From the NCBI GenBank assembly GCA_944324625.1, contig CALUWZ010000136.1, positions 1-5,094 on the forward strand: 5,094 bases of DNA. Reading direction: 5' to 3'. The notes under the pieces were generated by a model, which saw only the letters and a list, made by a program, of their open reading frames with translations, had not been told where the DNA came from and did no database searches. The stretch comes from an uncultured Mailhella sp. (lineage in GTDB: Bacteria; Desulfobacterota; Desulfovibrionia; Desulfovibrionales; Desulfovibrionaceae). The stretch's first letter is position 1. Every line of letters begins with the position of its first letter. The translations under genes and the position numbers were made by a program. This document shows, piece after piece, positions 1-5,094 of this stretch.

Positions 1-1
1 G

Positions 2-496
2 GATTCCAAAACTGTGCGCCAGACCTTGGGGCTTGCGGGCATCGAGGTCACGGACAGGCTCCTTCTTGCCATGCGGACGCAGGATACCGCAAAAACCGCG
101 GTGCTAGTGCGTGATATTTTGGCTGAAGGCGTGGATATCGGTTTTTTCCTCGGTGAGCTGGTGCGCCTTTTCAGAAATCTGTTTGTGCTGAAAGAAGCGG
201 GAAAACAGGTCTTGGCGGATCTGCCCCTGCGTGAAGTCGTGCGTCTTGAAGAGTACGCAGGCTATTTTTCCTCAGCGTTTTTGCATGCAGGCTGGCAAAT
301 GGTTCTTGAGAATCAGCGCCGTATTCTGCAAAGCTACGAGCCCGCGGCCGCTTTGGAACTTTTGCTGCTGAACCTGACGCTTTTGCCGAGGCTGCTTCCT
401 TTGGAAAACGTCATGCTGCCCGATGAAAATCAGGAAAAGCAAGCCGTTCGGGACAAACAGTCTTTTCAGGGAACTGAACAGTCGGGGGAGCGTTAG
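2..496 (+). CDS. dnaX: DNA polymerase III subunit gamma/tau, domain III part (5' end outside window; gamma-like product)
   Basis: This is the 3' part of the gamma-length frame of DnaX, the clamp-loader subunit that oligomerises with delta and delta' to load the beta clamp at replication forks. The frame is open from the window edge, so the ATPase domains I-II lie upstream; 164 residues are visible. They match domain III, the oligomerisation domain: KTVRQTLGLAG, then a helical stretch with LVRDILAEGVDIGFFLGEL, and the closing helix around EPAAALELLLLNLTLL (about residues 117-132 of the visible part). The frame ends at a TAG at 494-496 after a short polar tail (TEQSGER). Adding roughly 230-240 residues upstream, the product would be near 400 residues, close to E. 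coli gamma (431). The tau-specific part continues in the -1 frame. The family call is secure; whether the stop makes a real gamma subunit is inference. Confidence 0.88.
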   Translation, partial: DSKTVRQTLGLAGIEVTDRLLLAMRTQDTAKTAVLVRDILAEGVDIGFFLGELVRLFRNLFVLKEAGKQVLADLPLREVVRLEEYAGYFSSAFLHAGWQMVLENQRRILQSYEPAAALELLLLNLTLLPRLLPLENVMLPDENQEKQAVRDKQSFQGTEQSGER

Positions 497-530
497 CCCC
501 CGGTAAGCCAGCTCTTGCCGATTTGGGGGC
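468..530 (+). promoter_or_regulatory. candidate programmed -1 frameshift signal in dnaX
   Basis: Three elements line up at the frame break. AGGGA (468-472) resembles a Shine-Dalgarno sequence and lies 11 nt before the G run. GGGGG (484-488) allows a tRNA on GGG (485-487) to re-pair on GGG (484-486). A hairpin starts 7 nt further on: GCCCCC (496-501) pairs with GGGGGC (525-530), and GGTAAG (502-507) pairs with CTTGCC (514-519) with one T-G wobble, leaving a 6-nt loop and a 5-nt bulge (520-524). The order and spacing resemble the E. coli dnaX signal. The weak point is the slip site: only P-site re-pairing is perfect, because GAG in the A site would become GGA. A missing G in the run would explain the frame change equally well. 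Confidence 0.45.
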
Positions 531-1602
531 GAAATCTGCACTTAATTCCTCTGAATACGCTGAAGAAAAAACAGCCCGTGCAGACAGCCTGAATACTTCT
601 TTTGCGGAAAAAGCCGCACAAATCCCTCAGCCTGATGAAAAACAGGCAGGACAAAAAGCAGATTTGTCTTTGCATGCCGAAGTTTCCGCCGAAGAGGCAG
701 AGGCTGATTTTTTTGAACCGTCTTTTGCTCAGGCCCCAGCTGCAGAGCCTTTTGTAACGGGTGCAAATTCTGCGTCAAATCCTTTTCCTCCGTTAAAAAC
801 TTCCAAAAAATTTGTTCCTCCTGTTTTGTCCGATACGGCGCCCGAGACAGTGCCAGATATGACAACGGACAGGCAGGCTGCGGATTTTGGACCTGCGGGA
901 AATACTGTTCAGGGACGTGCGGACAGCTTTGCTTCCGAAAAATCAGCACAGCCCAAAAAAGTTTCTTTCAGAGAGAAAATCGAGCAGGCCAGACAGGCAC
1001 AGGAGGAAAGCCAAAGGCGTTTTCATAAATCTGATGAAAACGGTCCGCCTTCTGAAAAAAGTATTCCCGTTGATGCCGTCAATATCATCAATCTGCCTGC
1101 CGATGAAGGGCCTGACGGCATGTACGGCGGCACTGCGGATTATTCCGATGATGAAGACCGCCTCGCCAATGCCGCATACAATGACGGGACAGTGCCGCAT
1201 TATGATTTGTTTTCCGAACATACAGTCAGCGAAGATGAAAAAGAAAATATTGATTGGCACGAATTTTTAGCGTATTGTGAGAACCACGGCTTTCCTGCCG
1301 AATACATACCGCTTATGCAGAACCTGAAAGTCACCTTGACCAAAACAGATTGTTTTATTAAAGTTTCTTCAGGACCGCAGGCAACTATTTTTTCCAAAGT
1401 GAAAAATCAGCTGGAGGAATTCCTTTGCGAGTTTCTCGGAAGAAAAACGGTAATTCGGTCCACCATTGTGGCCTATGAGCTTGCAAGCGATGCACAGCTG
1501 AGGGAAAAGGCCATGAACAATCCGCAGATTCAGCAGCTTATGAATGAATTTGGGGCTGAAATTTACCGTTGTTACGACATTAAACACGACAGAAAAAATT
1601 AA
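478..1602 (+). CDS. dnaX: DNA polymerase III tau-specific C-terminal region, in -1 frame relative to domain III
   Basis: This frame opens after a TGA at 475-477, overlaps the end of the domain III frame by 19 nt and runs to a TAA at 1600-1602. The first roughly 250 residues are a low-complexity linker rich in Ala, Glu, Ser, Pro and Lys, as in the proline/alanine-rich part of tau. From about 1250 a compact domain of about 115 residues begins (IDWHEFLAYCENHG) and ends with REKAMNNPQIQQLMNEFGAE, which resembles the usual 'NP.VQ...ELFG' end of DnaX proteins. In E. coli this part of tau contacts the polymerase alpha subunit and DnaB helicase. I see no independent start with a good SD; the first possible start, TTG at 523, lies inside a predicted hairpin. 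The region is therefore best read as the continuation of dnaX, reached by a -1 shift near 484-490 or by one base missing from the sequence. Confidence 0.82.
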   Translation, partial: TVGGALAPGKPALADLGAKSALNSSEYAEEKTARADSLNTSFAEKAAQIPQPDEKQAGQKADLSLHAEVSAEEAEADFFEPSFAQAPAAEPFVTGANSASNPFPPLKTSKKFVPPVLSDTAPETVPDMTTDRQAADFGPAGNTVQGRADSFASEKSAQPKKVSFREKIEQARQAQEESQRRFHKSDENGPPSEKSIPVDAVNIINLPADEGPDGMYGGTADYSDDEDRLANAAYNDGTVPHYDLFSEHTVSEDEKENIDWHEFLAYCENHGFPAEYIPLMQNLKVTLTKTDCFIKVSSGPQATIFSKVKNQLEEFLCEFLGRKTVIRSTIVAYELASDAQLREKAMNNPQIQQLMNEFGAEIYRCYDIKHDRKN

Positions 1603-1606
1603 GGAG
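1601..1606 (+). promoter_or_regulatory. ybaB ribosome binding site (decides the TTG start)
   Basis: AAGGAG lies 7 nt before the TTG at 1614 and overlaps the last two bases of the dnaX TAA stop. Its position favours the TTG over the ATG three codons later. Confidence 0.8.
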
Positions 1607-1613
1607 TATTACC

Positions 1614-1919
1614 TTGAGAAACATGAATGATTTGGTGCGCCAGGCACAGGTTATGCAAAATAAGATGGCAAAACTGCAGGCAGAAATGGCTGAACGCATT
1701 GTTGAAGCCAGTGCGGGCGGCGGCATGGTCAAAGTAAGCGTCAACGGCAAAAATGAGCTGAAATCCATTACCATTTCCCCTGAAGTGACTTCTGACGTTG
1801 AAATGCTCCAAGACCTCATCGTCAGCGCCGTGAACGAAGCCAACAGAATCGCCAAGGCCGACATGGAACGTGAAGTTTCCCGCATTACGGGCGGCATCAA
1901 AATTCCCGGCATGTTCTGA
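1614..1919 (+). CDS. ybaB: YbaB/EbfC family nucleoid-associated protein
   Basis: A complete 101-residue protein of the YbaB/EbfC family, small dimeric DNA-binding proteins that coat the nucleoid and are usually encoded next to dnaX. An N-terminal amphipathic helix (residues 3-28, with VRQAQVMQNKMAKLQAEM) is followed by the conserved strand region GGGMVKVSVNGKNELKSITI and a C-terminal helix ending in GGIKIPGMF. Length and pattern are normal (E. coli YbaB is 109). I chose the TTG at 1614 because AAGGAG (1601-1606) sits 7 nt upstream; the ATG at 1623 would be 16 nt from it. The SD overlaps the dnaX stop codon and only 11 nt separate the genes, so translation is probably coupled to that of tau. 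A terminator follows 24 nt after the stop, so this is the last gene of the operon. Confidence 0.93.
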   Translation: MRNMNDLVRQAQVMQNKMAKLQAEMAERIVEASAGGGMVKVSVNGKNELKSITISPEVTSDVEMLQDLIVSAVNEANRIAKADMEREVSRITGGIKIPGMF

Positions 1920-1943
1920 TTTTTGAAAATGTTTATACGTACG

Positions 1944-1975
1944 AAAAAGGCTGTTTACGGACAGCCTTTTTTTTT
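1944..1975 (+). terminator. rho-independent terminator of the dnaX-ybaB operon
   Basis: A perfect 6-bp stem, GGCTGT (1949-1954) with ACAGCC (1961-1966), encloses a 6-nt loop. It is preceded by five A and followed by nine T (1967-1975), so A-T pairs can lengthen the stem. It lies 24 nt after the ybaB stop. This is a textbook intrinsic terminator. Confidence 0.93.
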
Positions 1976-1982
1976 GTATACT
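1954..1982 (+). promoter_or_regulatory. probable sigma-70 type promoter of the serine deaminase gene
   Basis: TATACT (1977-1982) is a good -10 box. Exactly 17 nt upstream is TTTACG (1954-1959), which agrees with TTGACA at four of six positions and lies in the terminator loop. The predicted start near 1989 would give a leader of about 20 nt with the SD at 2001-2005. The -10 is convincing and the -35 is moderate. Confidence 0.55.
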
Positions 1983-2000
1983 GGGCTTATTCTCTCTTTC

Positions 2001-2005
2001 GGAGG
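2001..2005 (+). promoter_or_regulatory. ribosome binding site of the serine deaminase gene
   Basis: GGAGG stands 4 nt before the ATG at 2010 and sets the start there. In-frame TTG at 1923 upstream is excluded because it precedes the terminator and promoter. Confidence 0.85.
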
Positions 2006-2009
2006 TTTT

Positions 2010-3411
2010 ATGGTAACGCTGAATACGCTTTTTCAGGAACATATTCACAAAAAAAGCCTGATTTATTCTCCTGTGGAGACCAGTATTTTCGATTTACTCA
2101 AATGCGGCCCGGGGCCTTCCAGTTCCCATACCATAGGGCCCATGAAGGCAGGCTATGATTTTCTGTGTCTGTGCCGTGAACGGCTGAACAGTTTTGCCAA
2201 AAAGCCCAGTCATTTTATTGTCCGCCTGTACGGTTCTCTGAGTGCCACGGGCAAAGGCCACGGTACGTGCGCCGCCGTGCTTGCGGGACTTCTCGGCCAT
2301 AAACCCGAAAAATGCCCTGCAGGCCTCTTGAAAGAAATAAGCCGCGATCCCGATCAGCACTATACCCAAATGCTTGGCGAAATTCCCATTACCCTGTCCC
2401 TGCACAATATCATTTATGATAATGTCATGCATAATTTTCCCTATAACAATACCTTGGTCATTTCTCTTATGGATACTGCGGGGGAAGTGCTTTTTGAACG
2501 GGAATACTATTCCGTGGGCGGCGGCTTTATTCAGTGGAAAGGATGGAAAGCTCCTGAACTCGGCAAGCCCGTGCATCCGTATCAGACCATGAAGGAACTG
2601 CAGATCCGTCTTGAGCAGACAGGTCTTACCCTGCACGAACTGCTGCTTGATAATGAAACAGCCATAACGGGAACGTCCAGAGTGGAAGTTCTGCAGTATC
2701 TCGACGAACTTATCGAAACCATGGTTATGGGCGTAAAACGCGGCCTTTCCAAGGAAGGGGTTCTTCCCGGCACGCTCAATGTTCAGCGGAAGGCAAGTGT
2801 TTTATATAATAAAGCAAAAAGCCTGACCATTGCCCATGAACGGTTTCTATGCTGTCTGAATGCGTATGCCATGGCTACGGCTGAAGAAAATGCAGACGGC
2901 GGCGTTATTGTCACCACGCCTACCTGCGGGGCGTCGGGCGTTCTTCCTGCCATTTTGTATGCCATGCGACAGGGCTGTTCGGGAAGGATTTTTGGCGGCC
3001 GTGGCAATCGGTTTTCTTGCCAAGCACAATGCCGCCATTGCAGGTGCTGAAGTGGGCTGTCAGGGCGAAGTGGGCGTTGCTTCTGCCATGTCCGCCGCCA
3101 TGCTCACCCATGCAAGGGGCTTTAATGCCGAATATACCGCCAATGCCGCGGAAATTGCCCTTGAACACCATCTGGGCCTGACCTGCGATCCCGTGGGCGG
3201 TTACGTGCAGATTCCCTGCATTGAACGGAATGCCGTGGGGGCGGTCAAGGCTTACAATGCATTTTTGCTGGCAATTTCCGAAGATCCCAAGAGTCACCGC
3301 GTCAGCCTTGATTCCGCCATTGAAGCTATGGGCGAAACGGGCCGTGAAATGAATGCCAAGTTTAAGGAAACCTCTCTCGGCGGCTTGGCAGTGTCTATGG
3401 TTAACTGTTAA
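2010..3411 (+). pseudogene. sdaA: L-serine ammonia-lyase, iron-sulfur dependent, one-chain type, with a one-base frameshift
   Basis: The product deaminates L-serine to pyruvate and ammonia in the cytoplasm, using a [4Fe-4S] cluster whose open iron binds substrate. The N-terminal beta domain shows CGPGPSSSHTIGPMKAG (residues 32-48). The alpha domain begins near residue 260 and contains [18 protein letters not shown]. Frame 0 then fails: it runs to a TGA at 3048-3050, while [20 protein letters not shown] continues in the +1 frame to the TAA at 3409-3411. Removing one G from GGG (2981-2983) gives [12 protein letters not shown] and a 466-residue protein, close to E. coli SdaA (454). In that protein Cys350, Cys392 and Cys403 are spaced 42 and 11 apart, as the cluster ligands are in the Legionella enzyme as I recall it, and the last residue is Cys466, matching its C-terminal fourth ligand. 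All ligands lie after the shift. So the gene is either recently inactivated or carries a sequence error; I cannot tell which. It appears to be monocistronic. Confidence 0.9.
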
Positions 3412-3546
3412 AGACAGCGAAGCGCACTGCAAATTTTATATAACACTGCTGTTTCCACGGTTAAAACTTTGCCTGCAGCTGACGCAGAGAAAGCTGTTTT
3501 CATGCGCCGGCTGCGCCTTGAATGCTGTCTTAAAAACTTGTTTTTT
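3408..3546 (+). other. nested inverted repeats between convergent genes, possible terminator structure
   Basis: AAGACAGC (3411-3418), overlapping the serine deaminase stop, is the exact reverse complement of GCTGTCTT (3524-3531); two further flanking pairs fit after one mismatch. Inside, GCAAATTTTA (3429-3438) pairs with TAAAACTTTGC (3462-3472) with one bulged base. A T6 run (3541-3546) follows the outer right arm by about 10 nt. The structure could help end transcription from the left, but the U run is not directly adjacent to the stem, so this is only tentative. I see no gene in 3412-3554. Confidence 0.3.
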
Positions 3547-3554
3547 CTGAACGG

Positions 3555-5051
3555 CTATTGGTCTGCACTGCAGGCAGGCAAATTCAGCCGCTTTGCTGTT
3601 TGTTTGAAAATACCGTCATAAACGGGCAAAAGTTTCAGGCTTCCTTCTTTGCTTAAATGGTCGTCGTCAAGAAAATAAACGGCTGACGGACCTGTTATGT
3701 CAAAATATTCTTTTGCGCTTAAGAATTGTTCCGCTGCGTTAATAATGCTGACGCCGCTGTATTGACGTTGCAGTTTTTCCAGCATGTTCTGTGCTTCTTT
3801 TGTTCTTTGGCGGTAATCTGCTGTTTTTTCGCCGAATTTTGCGTTCAAATTTTGCAGGCTGATATTAAACAGTCTGTATTTATAGGCAACTGCAGGGACC
3901 CAGCAGCGGGGTTCGGGCAGTGGGGCCTGAATGCAAATGTTTTTTACTCCGTTTGCCAGACAAAGTTCGATGAACCGTGCAAATTCGTTATAGAGCAGGA
4001 CAGCCCCCGCATTGGCATCAGGCGCATTTATCCGCAGAGCAGGTGATTTTAGGGAATAATCAAAGCCAAGATAGCTTGTGAACCTGAAAATAAGGATTAC
4101 CGTGTCTGTCTGCTGTTTTTTTATTGTATTTTCAAGTGTTGTCCACAATTTGGTCTGTCCGTTCGGGATTTTTTCTTCAAACTCATGGCAGGCTTTTGGT
4201 TTTACGCTGAAAAACTGTCCTGACAGGCCGTATTTTTCAAACAATTGCTCATAGATGAGCGATTGGGCAAGTGCATGGCTGTCGCCGAGGATCAAAATTT
4301 GTTTTTGTTCGGGATTGTACGGATAATGCGGTTTATAGGCTGTCAGAGGCTGCGTGTCGGACAGGGTCAAATTCAAATTCAGGGGGTTGTCCATTCTGTC
4401 GGCAACGGAAAACAGTGCCGCAAAAATCAGCAGGAAAAGCGGCCAGAGAACTTTTCTTTTTTTGAAGATTTGCTTCAGTCTGACAGGCTGTTCGATGTAT
4501 TTCCATGACAGGAAAGACAGCAGAAAAATGCACAGAATAATAATGCATTTGTACAGTGCGCTGTCAAGAGCGAAAGAAAAGAACACAAAAAAAGGCCAAT
4601 GCCATAAATATAAGGAATAGGAAATTACTCCGATTATAATAAAAAATTTATTATATAAGATTTTAGAAAAAACTGAACTGCCGTGTCTGAGCGGATTGTC
4701 CGTATTGCCGCTTATGAACAAAAAAGCCCCAATGCACGGAATTAATGCCCAAAGTCCGGGATAAGTGCTGTTTTCAAAGCCAACGACAGAAAAAATCATC
4801 AGACATAAGCCCAAAATCAAGCATGCCGTTTTGCGGTTTGGGGTTGACGGACTCCATTCCGAAAAAGCCAGTATGCTTCCAATAAGAAGTTCCCCAGCGC
4901 GCGCCGGCAGCATATAAAATGCGAATTTTGGATTGACTTTGAGAAAAAAAGCGGAAGACGCAAAACTGAATACGCACAGAAGACAAAGGAGCAGTGTTGT
5001 TTTTTGTACTGTAAGCCGCAGTTTTTTCAGCAAAAAGACGGGCATTTGCAT
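3555..5051 (-). CDS. acyltransferase-3 / SGNH-domain O-acetyltransferase, lacking the N-terminal part
   Basis: A 498-residue membrane protein of the OafA/acyltransferase-3 type with a C-terminal SGNH domain. Such proteins pass acetyl groups across the inner membrane onto O-antigen, peptidoglycan or other envelope glycans. About seven hydrophobic segments lie within residues 17-216, including the family motif YSLYLWHWP (145-153) and the closing YIEQPVR (185-191). The soluble domain (about 245-490) has GDSHA (256-260, bases 4272-4286) with the nucleophile Ser258, and the DxxH pair Asp462/His465 in DDDHLS (bases 3657-3668). Missing is the usual first part with DGLRA...H and WSL..EEQFY, which carries the acyltransferase catalytic residues. 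An in-frame TAG stands at 5061-5063 and no SD precedes ATG 5051. HFYMQMP just before and at the start looks like the end of an EEQFY motif. It is probably a 5'-truncated remnant. Full-length relatives are about 600-650 residues. The coding region is more AT-rich than dnaX-ybaB, as is common for envelope-glycan genes. The specific substrate cannot be told. Confidence 0.85.
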   Translation of the reverse strand: MQMPVFLLKKLRLTVQKTTLLLCLLCVFSFASSAFFLKVNPKFAFYMLPARAGELLIGSILAFSEWSPSTPNRKTACLILGLCLMIFSVVGFENSTYPGLWALIPCIGAFLFISGNTDNPLRHGSSVFSKILYNKFFIIIGVISYSLYLWHWPFFVFFSFALDSALYKCIIILCIFLLSFLSWKYIEQPVRLKQIFKKRKVLWPLFLLIFAALFSVADRMDNPLNLNLTLSDTQPLTAYKPHYPYNPEQKQILILGDSHALAQSLIYEQLFEKYGLSGQFFSVKPKACHEFEEKIPNGQTKLWTTLENTIKKQQTDTVILIFRFTSYLGFDYSLKSPALRINAPDANAGAVLLYNEFARFIELCLANGVKNICIQAPLPEPRCWVPAVAYKYRLFNISLQNLNAKFGEKTADYRQRTKEAQNMLEKLQRQYSGVSIINAAEQFLSAKEYFDITGPSAVYFLDDDHLSKEGSLKLLPVYDGIFKQTAKRLNLPACSADQ

Positions 5052-5094
5052 ATAAAAATGCTATATTATCATCATTTTTATCATTTAGCCTTTC

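Noticed and set aside
542..949. Long antisense frames opposite dnaX (also 943-1260)
   Set aside because: They are shadows of the low-complexity tau linker with no family resemblance, starts or SD.
523..1602. A separate gene starting at TTG 523
   Set aside because: The start has no SD, lies inside the predicted hairpin, and the product is recognisably the tau C-terminal part of DnaX.
1923..2009. N-terminal extension of the serine deaminase from TTG 1923
   Set aside because: It would run through the terminator and the promoter; ATG 2010 with GGAGG fits the family start.
1599..2048. Antisense frame across ybaB and the terminator
   Set aside because: It reads through a strong terminator opposite a conserved gene; no recognisable protein.
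2094..2636. 180-residue antisense frame in the serine deaminase gene
   Set aside because: Opposite a conserved domain; composition follows from the sense codons.
2860..3411. The second half of the serine deaminase as an independent alpha subunit gene
   Set aside because: Two-subunit enzymes split at the beta/alpha border, while this break is well inside the alpha domain; the start at 2860 gives out-of-frame residues before 2983 and has no SD.
4245..4508. Plus-strand small frames opposite the acyltransferase (also 3726-4046 and 4354-4620)
   Set aside because: They lie opposite the GDSHA and membrane regions and show no protein-like features.
5052..5094. An open minus-strand frame upstream of the acyltransferase that might carry its N-terminus
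   Set aside because: Its translation (ERLNDKNDDNIAF) has no hydrophobic or catalytic motif of the family and is in a different frame.

Overview
The window reads as chromosomal DNA of a moderate-GC proteobacterium. A sulfate-reducer relative of the Desulfovibrionaceae is my best guess. It rests on recalled resemblance of the YbaB protein (start MRNMNDLVRQAQ, end GGIKIPGMF) and of the DnaX C-terminus, not on any search. The right third (minus-strand gene) is visibly more AT-rich than the left two thirds.

Layout. (1) Positions 1-1602 hold the 3' part of dnaX (DNA polymerase III gamma/tau). It lies in two overlapping reading frames: domain III ends at a TAG at 494-496, and the tau-specific linker and C-terminal domain continue in the -1 frame from about 478 to 1602. 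The break falls where a short gamma subunit would end. It is flanked by an SD-like AGGGA, a GGGGG run and a strong hairpin, so programmed -1 frameshifting is a serious possibility beside a simple missing base. (2) Positions 1614-1919 hold ybaB (nucleoid-associated protein), 11 nt after dnaX with its SD overlapping the dnaX stop. A clear rho-independent terminator ends this operon at 1944-1975. The recR gene that often follows ybaB is not here. (3) Positions 2010-3411 hold a one-chain iron-sulfur L-serine ammonia-lyase (sdaA type) with its own likely promoter, whose -35 lies in the terminator loop. It carries a one-base frameshift near 2981-2983; removing one G restores a 466-residue protein with all expected cluster cysteines. 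(4) Positions 3412-3554 are a short convergent intergenic region with nested inverted repeats. (5) Positions 5051-3555 (minus strand) hold an acyltransferase-3/SGNH O-acetyltransferase that lacks its N-terminal catalytic part.

Functionally, dnaX and ybaB form the familiar replication/nucleoid operon. The serine deaminase is an independent metabolic unit giving pyruvate and ammonia. The acyltransferase belongs to cell-envelope glycan modification. No mobile element, CRISPR array, tRNA or rRNA is visible. Three of the four genes show some interruption (dnaX frame break, sdaA frameshift, acyltransferase N-terminal loss). The main question is which of these are biology and which are sequence error or decay.
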